DNA of 64,000 nucleotides from Acidimicrobiia bacterium (GCA_017577575.1 PKRG01000001.1:62001-126000); one strand, 5' to 3'. Shown: positions 53,438 through 62,875, numbered from the stretch's first letter. Notes: a model not told the origin generated them from the sequence alone. Translations and numbers: made by a program.

Positions 53438-54382
53438 TTGACCGGGTTCGTGGTTCGCCGGATAGGACAGATGGCACTGGCCCTCCTGGGGGTCAGTGTC
53501 ATCGTCTTCGCCCTGATCCATTTCGTGCCCGGGGACCCGGTGCGTACCGCCCTGGGCACGAGATTCGATCCCGACGTCTACGAAGCGCTGGTGCGGCGCC
53601 ACGGCCTCGACCGGCCGCTCGTGATCCAGTACTTCTCCTGGCTCGGCTCCGCCCTCCAAGGCGATCTCGGGGTCAGCTTCAGGAGCGGCCAGCCGGTCAC
53701 GGGACTGGTGCTGGAGCGCCTGCCGGCGACGCTCACGCTCGCCGGCGCCGCCCTGGCCGTGGCGCTCGTCGTCGGGGTCCCCCTCGGTGTCGTCTCCGCC
53801 GTCCGATCCGGCTCGAAGCTGGACTACATCGCCTCGGCGGTCTCGCAGGTGGGGGTTTCGGTCCCGGATTTTTGGGCCGGGATAATGTACATCCTGTTGT
53901 TCTCGTTGACGCTCGGCTGGTTGCCGCCGTCCGGGTACGTGTCGCCTCTCGTCGACTTCACCGGCTGGCTGAGGCACCTCGTGCTGCCGGCGCTGGCGGT
54001 CGGGTTGGTGTCGGGGTCGATCATCTTCCGGTTCGTCCGCTCGGCAGTCCTCGAGGCGTTGAACCAGGACTACGTGCGGATGGCCCGAGCCAAAGGGCTC
54101 AGCCGCCGCGCCGTGCTCTTCGACCACGTCCTCCCCAACGCCTGGATCCCCATCGTCACCGTCGTCGGCCTCCAGCTCGGTTTCCTCCTCGGCGGCGTGG
54201 TGGTGGTGGAGATCATCTTCGCCTGGCCCGGCATCGGGCGGCTCGCCTACCTGGCAGTGGGGGACCGGGACTTCACCGTCCTCCAGGGATCGGTGCTCTA
54301 CATCGCCACGATGTTTCTCGTGATCAACCTGGTCGTCGACTTGTTGTACGCCTGGCTGGACCCGAGAGTCCGATATGACTGA
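53438..54382 (+). CDS. Oligopeptide ABC transporter permease (DppB type)
   Basis: A protein of 314 aa with six helices. N-terminal FVVRRIGQMALALLGVSVIVF and the GDLGVSF segment are typical of DppB. The EAA loop reads YVRMARAKGLSRRAVLFDHVLPNA. TTG start with GGAGGAG upstream. It pairs with the DppC-type permease that overlaps its end by 8 nt. Confidence 0.95.
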   Translation: MTGFVVRRIGQMALALLGVSVIVFALIHFVPGDPVRTALGTRFDPDVYEALVRRHGLDRPLVIQYFSWLGSALQGDLGVSFRSGQPVTGLVLERLPATLTLAGAALAVALVVGVPLGVVSAVRSGSKLDYIASAVSQVGVSVPDFWAGIMYILLFSLTLGWLPPSGYVSPLVDFTGWLRHLVLPALAVGLVSGSIIFRFVRSAVLEALNQDYVRMARAKGLSRRAVLFDHVLPNAWIPIVTVVGLQLGFLLGGVVVVEIIFAWPGIGRLAYLAVGDRDFTVLQGSVLYIATMFLVINLVVDLLYAWLDPRVRYD

Positions 54383-55283
54383 GCCCGCCGCAGAGACGAC
54401 GGTGGGGGTGGTCGCCCACCGGTCCCGACTCCGCACCACGGCGGAGACGGTCCTGCGCAACCGCCTCGCCGTCTTCGGCCTGGTGATCCTCGTCCTGTTG
54501 GTCCTCGTGGCGCTGGCGGCGCCGCTCATCGCTCCCTACACGATCAACGAGGTCGATGTCGCCAACCGACTTCAGGGCCCGTCGTCGCAGCACTGGTTCG
54601 GCACCGACGAGCTGGGCCGGGACGTGTTCAGCCGCGTCATCATCGCCTCCCGGGTCTCGCTGCAGGTCGGCTTCGTCTCGGTGGGGATCGCCCTCGGCCT
54701 GGGAGTTCCCGTCGGGCTGATCGCCGGCTACTACGGCGGAAGGATCGACTCGATCCTCATGCGGCTGATGGACATCCTCTTTTCGATCCCCGCCATCGTC
54801 CTGGCGATCGCCATCCTCGCCGCCTTGGGGCCCGACATCGTCAACGCCATGATCGCCATCGGCGTCGTCTACACGCCGATCTTCGCCCGCATCACCCGAG
54901 GGTCGGTCCTGACGCTGCGCGACGCCGTGTTCGTGCAGGCCGCCCGCTCGATCGGCGCCAGCGACCTGCGCATCATCGGCAACCACGTCTTCCCGAACGT
55001 CATCGCCCCGATCATCGTGCAGACCTCGCTGAGCCTCGCCTTCGCCATCCTCGCCGAGGCGGCCCTGTCGTTCCTCGGCCTGGGCGTCCAGCCGCCCAAC
55101 CCGGCGTGGGGGAGGATGCTCTCCGAAGGGCGCGCCTTCTTCCAGCAAGCGCCGTGGATGGCGATATTCCCGGGCCTGGCGATATTCGCCACCGTCTTCG
55201 CCTTCAACGCCCTCGGCGATGGGCTGCGGGATGCGCTCGACCCTCAGCAGCGGTCGATCATCGAATCGAGGGGCAGGTCATGA
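54375..55283 (+). CDS. Oligopeptide ABC transporter permease (DppC type)
   Basis: A protein of 302 aa. N-terminal RNRLAVFGLVILVLLVLVAL, then HWFGTDELGRDVFSRVI (the conserved DppC segment), EAA loop FVQAARSIGASDLRIIGNHVFPN, and the terminal segment GLGVQPPNPAWGRMLSEGR. Overlaps the DppB-type gene and the next ATPase gene by 8 and 4 nt. Confidence 0.95.
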   Translation: MTEPAAETTVGVVAHRSRLRTTAETVLRNRLAVFGLVILVLLVLVALAAPLIAPYTINEVDVANRLQGPSSQHWFGTDELGRDVFSRVIIASRVSLQVGFVSVGIALGLGVPVGLIAGYYGGRIDSILMRLMDILFSIPAIVLAIAILAALGPDIVNAMIAIGVVYTPIFARITRGSVLTLRDAVFVQAARSIGASDLRIIGNHVFPNVIAPIIVQTSLSLAFAILAEAALSFLGLGVQPPNPAWGRMLSEGRAFFQQAPWMAIFPGLAIFATVFAFNALGDGLRDALDPQQRSIIESRGRS

Positions 55284-56260
55284 CCCAGCCGGTGCTGTCG
55301 GTGCGCGACCTCTCGGTCACCTTCCGCACCCGGGAAGGCCCGGCGAAGGTCGTCGACCGGATCTCCTACGACCTCGGCCCGGGCGAAACGTTGGCCATCG
55401 TCGGCGAGTCGGGGTCGGGCAAGTCCGTCTCGTCGCTCGCCCTCATGCAGCTGCTACCCACTCCGCCGGCAGTGGTGGAAGGGGAGGCGATCTTCGAGGG
55501 CCGCAACCTCCTCACCCTCGACGAACCCGAGATGCAGAAGATCCGTGGCAATCGGATCGCCATGATCTTCCAGGACCCGATGACCTCCCTGAACCCGGTC
55601 CGGACCATCGGACACCAGCTCATGGAGCCGATCGAACTGCACCTGGGCTTGACCGGCAGGGCCGCCCGGGAGAGGGCGATCGAACTGCTCCACCTCGTCG
55701 GCATCCCCTCGGCGGAGGAGCGGATCGACGACTACCCCCATCAGTTCTCGGGGGGCATGCGTCAGCGAGTCGTCATCGCCATGGGCATCTCCTGCGAGCC
55801 GGACATCCTCATCGCCGACGAGGCGACGACCGCCCTCGACGTCACCACCCAGGCGAAGATCATCGACGAGATAAAGGGCCTGCAGGAGCGCCTCGGGATG
55901 TCCCTGATCTGGATCACCCACGACCTCGGGGTGGTGGCCGGCGTCGCCGACCGGGTGGTGGTCCTGTATGCCGGGCACATCATGGAGGAAGCGGACGTCG
56001 ACGACCTGTTCCGGGTCCGGCGCAACCCGTACACCCGCGGTCTTCTCGCCAGCCTCCCCGTGCCCGGCCGAACCAGCCGGCGCCTCGAAGCCATTCCCGG
56101 CCTTCCGCCCGACCCTCTGCGCCCGCCACGAGGATGCCCGTTCTCGCCACGCTGTCCCTACGTCGCCGACGTCTGTGTCCGCGAGGAGCCGGCTCTGCGC
56201 GAGCCGGTGCCAGGGCATCGGTCCAAGTGTCACTTCGACCCCGAGGATCTCCATGCCTGA
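55280..56260 (+). CDS. Oligopeptide ABC transporter ATP-binding protein (DppD type)
   Basis: A protein of 326 aa. Walker A GESGSGKSVSSLA, Q-loop MIFQDPMTSLNPVRT, signature FSGGMRQRVVIAMG, Walker B ILIADEATTALD and H in ITHDLGVVAG. The C-terminal oligopeptide-ATPase tail has CPFSPRCPYVADVC, the cysteine cluster found in Dpp/Opp ATPases that may hold an iron-sulfur centre. ATG overlaps the previous stop. Confidence 0.95.
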   Translation: MTQPVLSVRDLSVTFRTREGPAKVVDRISYDLGPGETLAIVGESGSGKSVSSLALMQLLPTPPAVVEGEAIFEGRNLLTLDEPEMQKIRGNRIAMIFQDPMTSLNPVRTIGHQLMEPIELHLGLTGRAARERAIELLHLVGIPSAEERIDDYPHQFSGGMRQRVVIAMGISCEPDILIADEATTALDVTTQAKIIDEIKGLQERLGMSLIWITHDLGVVAGVADRVVVLYAGHIMEEADVDDLFRVRRNPYTRGLLASLPVPGRTSRRLEAIPGLPPDPLRPPRGCPFSPRCPYVADVCVREEPALREPVPGHRSKCHFDPEDLHA

Positions 56261-57260
56261 ACCCCTGGTCTCGGTGGAAGGGTTGAAGGTCCACTTCCCA
56301 GTGCGTTCCTCGGGAATCCTCCGGCGTCACGTCGCCGACGTGAAGGCGGTCGACGGAGTGGACCTCACCGTCTACCGCGGCGAGACGCTGGGGTTGGTGG
56401 GGGAATCGGGCTGTGGCAAGTCCACGACCGGTCTGGCGATCCTTCGGCTGATCGAAGCGACCGCCGGGCGCATCGAGTTCGACGGCATCGACGTCCGTTC
56501 GCTGTCGAAGCGGGACCTGAGGCGGCTGCGGCGCAGGATGGCGATGATCTTCCAGGACCCGATGGCGTCGCTCGACCCGAGGATGTCGATCGGTGACATC
56601 GTGGCGGAGCCGCTCGTGGTCCACGGGCTGGCGGGCGACCGGGCCGGGCGGCGCCGGCGGGTGGGGGAGCTGCTGGAGCTCGTCGGCCTCAACCCGGACC
56701 ACCGCAACCGGTACCCGCACGAGTTCTCCGGCGGGCAGAGACAGCGAGTGGGCATCGCCCGGGCTCTCGCCACCGAGCCGGACTTCATCGTGTGCGACGA
56801 GCCGATCGCCGCCCTCGACGTCTCCATCCAGGCTCAGGTCATGAACCTGCTCCAGGACCTGCAGGACGAGCTCGGGCTCACCTACCTGTTCATCGCCCAC
56901 GACCTCGCCGCAGTGCAGCACTTCTCCGACCGCATCGCCGTCATGTACCTGGGGCGGATCGTCGAGACCGCTTCCCGGGAGGAGCTGTACGCCTCCCCGA
57001 AACACCCATACACCCAGGCCCTGCTGTCGGCGGTGCCGATCCCGGACCCGGAGGTCGAGCGGAACAGGCGACGCATCCTCCTGGAGGGGGACGTGCCCTC
57101 GCCGATCGATCCACCTTCGGGCTGCAACTTCCGGACGCGGTGCCCATACGCCTTCGAACGCTGCCCGGTCGAAGACCCCGCCCTCGAGGGAGCGGAAGGG
57201 CATCTCGTCGCCTGTCACCTCTACGACGAGCTCGGTGTGCGCGTGAGGGGTGAGCGATGA
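56253..57260 (+). CDS. Oligopeptide ABC transporter ATP-binding protein (DppF type)
   Basis: A protein of 335 aa. Walker A GESGCGKSTTGLA, signature FSGGQRQRVGIARALA, Walker B IVCDEPIAALDVS. The tail has CNFRTRCPYAFERC. It forms the heterodimeric ATPase with the DppD-type protein, which it overlaps by 8 nt. Its stop overlaps the DUF1028 gene start. Confidence 0.95.
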   Translation: MPEPLVSVEGLKVHFPVRSSGILRRHVADVKAVDGVDLTVYRGETLGLVGESGCGKSTTGLAILRLIEATAGRIEFDGIDVRSLSKRDLRRLRRRMAMIFQDPMASLDPRMSIGDIVAEPLVVHGLAGDRAGRRRRVGELLELVGLNPDHRNRYPHEFSGGQRQRVGIARALATEPDFIVCDEPIAALDVSIQAQVMNLLQDLQDELGLTYLFIAHDLAAVQHFSDRIAVMYLGRIVETASREELYASPKHPYTQALLSAVPIPDPEVERNRRRILLEGDVPSPIDPPSGCNFRTRCPYAFERCPVEDPALEGAEGHLVACHLYDELGVRVRGER

Positions 57261-58141
57261 CGTATTCGGTGATCGCCTTCGACCCGGAGTCCGGAGCATT
57301 CGGCGTGGCGGTGCAGTCCCACTGGTTCAACGTCGGGCGGACGGCTCCGTGGGTCCGCTTCGGGGTCGGAGCCGTGGTCACGCAGGCCCTGACCGACCCT
57401 TCCTACGGTTGGCGAGGCCTCGACGCCATGGGCGAGGGGATCCCCGCGGATCGGGCTCTGAACCGGCTGCTCGCCGACGACCCCGACAGGGAGCGCCGCC
57501 AGGTCGCCTTCGTGGACCCGGAGGGCCGGGTCGCCGTCCACACCGGCTCACGGTGCATCTCCCATGCCGGCCACGTCGTGGGGGAGGGATGGGCCGTCCT
57601 CGGCAACCTGCTCGCATCGGAGCGGGTCGTAGACGCCATGGCGGAGGTGTTCCCCCGGGCTCGAGGGACGCTCGCCGAGCGGATGGTGGCGACACTCGAG
57701 GTGGCACAGGAGAACGGCGGCGACATCAGAGGTGTCCAGTCGGCCGCCATCCGGATCGCGCCAGGACGCGACGAGCTGGAGGAAGGGTTCGAAGCGGGTA
57801 TCGACTTCAGCGTTCCCGACCACCCCGACCCGATCGCCGAGCTGCGGCGGCTCATCACCGTCGACCGGGCCTACCGGGCACTCCGGCGCGGGCAGACCGC
57901 GCTGGCGGACGGCAAGGAGGCCCTCGCCCTGCATCATCTGTCGCTGGCGGAGCGTCTCCCCCACGGCGTCGAGCTCGACTTCTGGCGCGCCCTGGCGCTG
58001 TTCGAGCTCGGCAAGGTCGAGGCTGCCTCCGAGACCATGGCTGCGGTGTTGGGCCAGGCGCCACAGTTCGAAGAGGTCCTCCGTCGCCTCGCCGAGGTCG
58101 ACCCGGTGGCGAGACGACTCCGCGAGTCAGGGCTCCACTGA
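57257..58141 (+). CDS. DUF1028 protein (Ntn-hydrolase-like) with C-terminal helical extension
   Basis: A protein of 294 aa. The N-terminus MTYSVIAFDPESGAFGVAVQS is the DUF1028 signature, a fold related to Ntn hydrolases but of unknown reaction. VGEGWAVLGNLLASERVVDAM follows. The last 90 residues resemble tetratricopeptide-like helices (LITVDRAYRALRRGQTAL, then LSLAERLPHGVELDFWRALAL). Translation overlaps the transporter ATPase, so it may process imported peptides, an inference from context. The 3' end overlaps the convergent hydrolase by 15 nt. Confidence 0.85.
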   Translation: MTYSVIAFDPESGAFGVAVQSHWFNVGRTAPWVRFGVGAVVTQALTDPSYGWRGLDAMGEGIPADRALNRLLADDPDRERRQVAFVDPEGRVAVHTGSRCISHAGHVVGEGWAVLGNLLASERVVDAMAEVFPRARGTLAERMVATLEVAQENGGDIRGVQSAAIRIAPGRDELEEGFEAGIDFSVPDHPDPIAELRRLITVDRAYRALRRGQTALADGKEALALHHLSLAERLPHGVELDFWRALALFELGKVEAASETMAAVLGQAPQFEEVLRRLAEVDPVARRLRESGLH

Positions 58142-59488
58142 CTCGACCGACGCCGCCGGGTACGTGTCGGCCAGACGATCGAGCGACACGTCGCGGCCGT
58201 CGAGGTAGCGACCGAAGAACGCCAGGGTGTAGTCCCGGATGACACCGTGGGCGTAGGCGACGTGCTCGGGTCCCGCCAGGCCCATCCAACGCAGCGCCGG
58301 AGCCCACGAGGGAGCGTCGGTGAAATCGAGGTGGGAGATGCCGGGGACCTGGACGAAGTGACCCGGCGCCCTCATCGAATCGAAGGTGGCCCGCATCGTC
58401 CGGTGATGCGCCTCGATCTCCTCTTCCGGCCATCCTCCAGCCCGCTCCCGCTCCAGCCGCATCGTCTCCGGCGGGCGGGTGATCCACATCGTCGGCACGT
58501 CGAGCCCCTCCCGGGCCGTGCGCAACGGCATCGCCGCGTCCAGTGCCACCGCCGCCCGCACCCGCCGGTCCTCCCTCGCCACCTCGCCGACGACGATCCC
58601 TCCCAACGAGACCCCGGCGACTCCGATCCGCTGGAGGTCGAGACGGCCGGCCAGCGGATGGGAGACATCCGAGTCGAGGCGTTCGAGCTCGTCGATCACG
58701 AAGCTGACGTCCTCTCCGAAATAGGGAACGATCCCCTCGTCGAGAGTCACACCGTCGACAGTCGGAGCCGCGTCACCCGGCATGTACGACTGGCGCACCA
58801 GAGGGCGAAGCTCGTCGAGAGGGGACATCTCGGCAACCCGCCCGTCGGGGAACACCACCGCGGCGGAGGCGTACGGCAGATCGATCCCCGCCACCACGAA
58901 CCCGTGAGAGACGAGGTGCTCGACGAGAAACGTCGTCGACTGCCTGAACCCGCCGGTGCCGCTGAGCATCAGGACCACCGGGAAGCGCCCGGTGCCGGCG
59001 ACCGGGGCGCCGTCGACCGCATTGGTCCTGACGCCCCTCAGGTGGCCGAGGACGAAGCGGGGCAGCCCGAACAGCCGGGCGAGCGCGGGGATCACCTCGT
59101 CGGGGTCCGAGAGGTACTGGCCTCGCCCGGCGGTGTCGCGTTCGGTGGGATACCAGAACTGGACCATCAGCTCCCTCGGCGCCTCGAGGTTGGGACCGAG
59201 TAGCTCGGCCCGCTCCGTGTCGACCAGGTGGAGGGTGCTGGTGCCGATACCGAAAGGGCCGCTCGGCGGAGGGAAGCGATAGCGGGGAAGCAACAGGGCG
59301 CGGCCGGCGACCAGGCCCACGATGAGAGTCACTCCGAGGACGGTCGCCGCCCAGACGAGGATCCGCCTTCGCCGCGACCGCCGCTCCGCCGGCGGCCGCG
59401 TCGTAGCGGGCAGGTCGCCGGGCGCATCGTCCAGGTCGCCAGGTCGAGTCATGGGCTCCATGTTCGCTTCGCTCGCATAGGCGCGCAC
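58127..59488 (-). CDS. Membrane-anchored alpha/beta hydrolase (PAF-acetylhydrolase-like)
   Basis: A protein of up to 453 aa. One transmembrane helix (about 43-66) follows a basic Arg stretch. The outward domain has LMVQFWYPTERDTAGRG and FPVVLMLSGTGGFRQSTTF, as in PAF-acetylhydrolase/dienelactone-like enzymes. The nucleophile elbow GVSLGG is intact, and the late His is in ISHLDFTD. The GTG start is uncertain: ATGs at 59461 and 59452 are also possible. Confidence 0.83.
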   Translation of the reverse strand: MRAYASEANMEPMTRPGDLDDAPGDLPATTRPPAERRSRRRRILVWAATVLGVTLIVGLVAGRALLLPRYRFPPPSGPFGIGTSTLHLVDTERAELLGPNLEAPRELMVQFWYPTERDTAGRGQYLSDPDEVIPALARLFGLPRFVLGHLRGVRTNAVDGAPVAGTGRFPVVLMLSGTGGFRQSTTFLVEHLVSHGFVVAGIDLPYASAAVVFPDGRVAEMSPLDELRPLVRQSYMPGDAAPTVDGVTLDEGIVPYFGEDVSFVIDELERLDSDVSHPLAGRLDLQRIGVAGVSLGGIVVGEVAREDRRVRAAVALDAAMPLRTAREGLDVPTMWITRPPETMRLERERAGGWPEEEIEAHHRTMRATFDSMRAPGHFVQVPGISHLDFTDAPSWAPALRWMGLAGPEHVAYAHGVIRDYTLAFFGRYLDGRDVSLDRLADTYPAASVESVEP

Positions 59489-59534
59489 GGTCTACGACCA
59501 TGCGGGAGGGAGAGATTCTCTTTCCGATCCCAAT

Positions 59535-60212
59535 GTGAGCATCGAAGTGGACATCGACGACCGAGACACGAGACCTCTTGCGGCGGGTTCCAGGCGGAAG
59601 CTTTGGATCTCGGCGGTGGTGGCCGCGGCAGTGCTGGCCGTGCTGTGGGCGCTCGCCGGATCGAGCGGAGAAGATTCTGTCCAGAGCGAGGCCAGCATCT
59701 TCATGCTCCCCGAATACGTGCCCGAGGGATTCGAGTTGACCTTCGGTGCGATGGCCGACGCCGCCCGCCAGCAGACATCCGACCCGGACGCCGCCGCCGG
59801 GATCCTCCTCGAATACCGCCCGATCGGCTCGCTCGGTCCCGGTGACCCGCATCTACTGGTCTTCGTCCGTGACGAGCTGGCCGACCCCGAGTCGTCCACG
59901 TGCGCAGCCGAGGCGGCCGAAGCCGAGGACCGTATCCACCCCGAGTCGTGCATGGACGAAGCCGAGGAACGCCTGGCGGCTCTGCCGGGGACCAGAGGTT
60001 TCGAGCGCATCGAGATCCGCGGCCGCCCGGCCCACGTCGTCCGGGCGTCCGGGACCACCCTCTACGACTTCAGCGTCACCGTATACGAGGGAGGTCCCAT
60101 CTCGAGCGAAGTGGCGGGCTACCTCATCGACGAGGCGGAGGTGCTCGAGGTGGCGCACAGCCTTCGTCCGGTCGACCCAGCCGACTTCCTCGATCGCATC
60201 GCCCGAGACTGA
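59535..60212 (+). CDS. Single-pass membrane protein, hypothetical
   Basis: A protein of 225 aa with a short basic N-terminus, one helix (about 22-42) and an acidic outer domain. Cysteines in SSTCAAEAAEAEDRIHPESC could form a disulfide. I recognise no family. GTG start without a clear Shine-Dalgarno. The stop lies 36 nt before the convergent BtuF-like gene. Confidence 0.65.
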   Translation: MSIEVDIDDRDTRPLAAGSRRKLWISAVVAAAVLAVLWALAGSSGEDSVQSEASIFMLPEYVPEGFELTFGAMADAARQQTSDPDAAAGILLEYRPIGSLGPGDPHLLVFVRDELADPESSTCAAEAAEAEDRIHPESCMDEAEERLAALPGTRGFERIEIRGRPAHVVRASGTTLYDFSVTVYEGGPISSEVAGYLIDEAEVLEVAHSLRPVDPADFLDRIARD

Positions 60213-60248
60213 CCAGTTCGGGCGCGGCCCAGACCGCGGCCGGCGGTG

Positions 60249-61058
60249 TCAGTCGACGGAGGAGAGCAGCACATCCACCGACCTCGTGATGAGCCGATGG
60301 ATCTCATCGAGGCCGTCGGTGAGGGCGGCCGGGCCCGGCTGGAGGACGATCGACGAGTCGATCTCGAAGACGAGGCGGTTTCGGATCGCCGGCACTTCCT
60401 CCCAGCCAGGTCGCCCGTATATGTGATCGAACTGGACCTTCTTCCCGCACCACGACGCCAGGATCACCTCCGGGGACCGTTCCGCCACCCGGGCGGGGTC
60501 GGCGATGATGCGGTCCTTCGCCAGCGAGTGGGCAGAGAGCTCGGGGAAGACGTCTTCGCCGCCGGCGATCCGGATCAGTTCGGCCACCCACCCGATGCCG
60601 GTGATCAGCGGGTCGTGCCACTCCTCGAAATACACCCGGGGACGGTACGGAAGCGCGTCGGCGGCGCGCCTGACGTCGGCGACGTGGCGTTCGAGGTCCC
60701 GGGCGAACTCGTCGGCCGCGGCGGCTGCCCCGACCATCGCGCCGAGACGGCGCACGTAGCCGAGGATGCCGTCGACCGTGCGATGGTTGGAGATCCACAC
60801 CTCGACGCCTTCCCGGATCAGGTCCCGGGCGATGTCGGCCTGGATGTCGGAGAAGCCGACGACGAGATCGGGCTCCAGGGCGAGGATCCGGTCGATGTGA
60901 GCCGACGTGAACGCCGAGACGCGGGGCTTTTCCTTGCGGGCCCTCTCCGGGCGGACCGTGAAGTTGCTGATCCCGACGATCCGGTCCTCTTCGCCCAGCG
61001 CATAGAGCACCTCGGTGGGCTCCTCGGTCAGGCACACGATCCGTTCCGGATAGGGCAT
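60249..61058 (-). CDS. BtuF-like cobalamin/metal-chelate-binding protein, no signal peptide
   Basis: A protein of 269 aa of the periplasmic-binding-protein (TroA/BtuF) fold: RIVCLTEEPTEVLYALGEEDRIVGIS, seen in pieces, then ILALEPDLVVGFSDIQADIA and VYFEEWHDPLITGIGWVAELIRIAGG. There is no signal peptide or lipobox, and the start is fixed by TAGCCT (61065-61070) 6 nt upstream. It may act in the cytoplasm, as other signal-less cobalamin-binding homologues are proposed to. A link to the B12-dependent RNR is possible but unproven. Confidence 0.82.
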   Translation of the reverse strand: MPYPERIVCLTEEPTEVLYALGEEDRIVGISNFTVRPERARKEKPRVSAFTSAHIDRILALEPDLVVGFSDIQADIARDLIREGVEVWISNHRTVDGILGYVRRLGAMVGAAAAADEFARDLERHVADVRRAADALPYRPRVYFEEWHDPLITGIGWVAELIRIAGGEDVFPELSAHSLAKDRIIADPARVAERSPEVILASWCGKKVQFDHIYGRPGWEEVPAIRNRLVFEIDSSIVLQPGPAALTDGLDEIHRLITRSVDVLLSSVD

Positions 61059-61128
61059 GCGCTCAGGCTAGGGCCGGGCCGCCCATCCCAGGGTGGGAAA
61101 CTCCCGAGCACAGGGTCTCGGGCGGCCG

Positions 61129-61134
61129 TAGCCT
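61129..61134 (+). promoter_or_regulatory. -10 box of leaderless VOC gene
   Basis: TAGCCT lies 7 nt before the GTG at 61142. With TAGCCT at 61065-61070 (minus) it forms a second divergent leaderless pair. Confidence 0.5.
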
Positions 61135-61141
61135 CGTCTCG

Positions 61142-61834
61142 GTGGTGATGTCATTCCTCGCCGTCTCCTTCGAAGTCGAAGACCCCGGGCCGGTGGCGGC
61201 GTTCTGGGCGGGAATGCTCGACCGGGACGTGGTCATGGAAGAAGGCGGTGCCCTCGTTCCCGGCGACGACACCCAGGTCGGCCTCCGTTTCGTGGCCGCC
61301 GATGTCGCCACCGACAACCGGCCCAATCGAATCCACCTGCACCTGACCAGCGCGGACCTCGACGACCAGCACCGCTCCGTCACCAAGGCGATGCAGCGGG
61401 GTGGGCGGCTGATCCGCGAGTACCCCGAAGAAGGTCACGTCGTGATGGCCGACCCCGCCCGCAACGAGTTCTGCGTCATCGAGCCCGGCGCCGATTTCCT
61501 CTGGGGCACCGGGTACCTGGGCGAGGTCACCTGCGAAGGCCCACGCGAGTCGGGCCGTTTCTGGCGGGACGCCCTCGCCTGGCCGCTCGTGTGGGATCGG
61601 GGAGTCCAGACCGCGATCCAATCGCCGGCCGGCGGCACGAAGATCTCCTGGGACGTCCGCCCCGGGCCGCCCGACTACGGAAGCAGGAGGCAGTGGTTCG
61701 ATCTCGTCGCCACGGATCGGGAGGCGGAGATCCAGCGGCTCATCGGGCTGGGAGCCGAACCGGTGGGCGAGGCGGGCGGCGCCATTCGCATGGTGGGTCC
61801 CGGCGGGAACGAGTTCACGCTGGCCGCCCGCTAG
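61142..61834 (+). CDS. VOC family protein (two glyoxalase-like domains)
   Basis: A protein of 230 aa. Two glyoxalase-like halves: FLAVSFEVEDPGPVAAFWAGML and LGEVTCEGPRESGRFWRDALAW. Both have the FWxxxL pattern of the Glyoxalase_6-like group. HLHLTSADL contains likely metal or substrate residues. The substrate is unknown. GTG GTG ATG at the start; the first GTG matches the promoter spacing. Confidence 0.85.
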   Translation: MVMSFLAVSFEVEDPGPVAAFWAGMLDRDVVMEEGGALVPGDDTQVGLRFVAADVATDNRPNRIHLHLTSADLDDQHRSVTKAMQRGGRLIREYPEEGHVVMADPARNEFCVIEPGADFLWGTGYLGEVTCEGPRESGRFWRDALAWPLVWDRGVQTAIQSPAGGTKISWDVRPGPPDYGSRRQWFDLVATDREAEIQRLIGLGAEPVGEAGGAIRMVGPGGNEFTLAAR

Positions 61835-61935
61835 CCGGGACACCCACCCCGTTGGGTTCGCGGAACCGCCTCTTAGAGTTGAGGTACGGCGACTCGAGGC
61901 GCAGGGACCGACGACGACCTCGGCGGAGGAGTTGG

Positions 61936-62841
61936 ATGACCGACTACGGGCACGATCTGTTGTACGGGACGTTCGTCACCCCATCCGTGCAGAACGCCCG
62001 GGATGCTGTGGCTCTAGCCGTCACCGCCGAACAGGCGGGGCTCGACCTGGTCACCTACCAGGACCACCCCTACCACCCGGGGCTGCTCGACACGTGGACG
62101 CTGCTGACCTACGTGGCGGCGAAGACGGACCGCATTCGCATCAGCGGCAACGTCCTCAGCCTCCCGTTGCGGCCCCCGGCGGTGTTGGCCCGGGCGGCGG
62201 CGTCGCTGGACATCCTCAGCGGCGGCCGCTTCGAGCTCGGACTGGGCGCCGGGGCATTCTGGGAGGGCATCGCCGCCATGGGCGGTCGCCGTCTCACCCC
62301 GGCGCAGAGCGTGGAAGCCCTCCGGGAGGCGATCACGATCATCCGGGGACTGTGGGACACCGACGCTCCCGCCGGTCTCCGCTTCGACGGCGAGTACTAC
62401 GTGATCAGCGGAGCCAAGCGAGGTCCCCGCCCGGCCCACGACATCGCCATCTGGGTCGGAGGCTACAAACCGAAGATGCTCGCCTTGACCGGATCCGTCG
62501 CCGACGGCTGGGTGCCCACCCTCGAGTACCTGCCCCGAGGGGTGGACATGCTTTCCGAGCTGAACTCCCGGATCGACGAAGCCGCCCACGCGGCGGGTCG
62601 TGACCCGAGCGACATCCGCCGGCTGCTCAACGTGATGAACGTGTCGATCGCGCCGCACAGTCGGGGGACGCTCAACGGGCCCGCCTCTCAGTGGATCGAC
62701 GAGCTCGCCGATCTCGCTCTGAACCACGGGATCTCGGCGGTCATGATCGGCGGCGACGACCAGGACCTCACCAAGCGGTTCGCCGCCGACATCGTCCCCG
62801 CCGTCCGAGAGATCGTCGCGCGGGAGCGCCCGCTGAGGTGA
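61936..62841 (+). CDS. LLM-class flavin-dependent oxidoreductase
   Basis: Luciferase-like monooxygenase of 301 aa that probably uses F420 or FMN. Segments: ALAVTAEQAGLDLVTYQDHPY, ISGNVLSLPLRPPAVLARAA, LSGGRFELGLGAGAFWEGI and IWVGGYKPKMLALTGSVADGW. TGGYKP-like regions are common in F420-dependent members of actinobacteria. GGAGGAGTTGG supports the ATG. It ends at a bidirectional hairpin. Confidence 0.9.
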   Translation: MTDYGHDLLYGTFVTPSVQNARDAVALAVTAEQAGLDLVTYQDHPYHPGLLDTWTLLTYVAAKTDRIRISGNVLSLPLRPPAVLARAAASLDILSGGRFELGLGAGAFWEGIAAMGGRRLTPAQSVEALREAITIIRGLWDTDAPAGLRFDGEYYVISGAKRGPRPAHDIAIWVGGYKPKMLALTGSVADGWVPTLEYLPRGVDMLSELNSRIDEAAHAAGRDPSDIRRLLNVMNVSIAPHSRGTLNGPASQWIDELADLALNHGISAVMIGGDDQDLTKRFAADIVPAVREIVARERPLR

Positions 62842-62866
62842 GGGCCGGGTCGTCCGGACCCGGCCC
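62842..62866. terminator. Bidirectional hairpin between convergent genes
   Basis: GGGCCGGGTC and GACCCGGCCC form a 10-bp stem with a 5-nt loop between stops at 62841 and 62876. Confidence 0.6.
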
Positions 62867-62875
62867 GTTCCCGAA

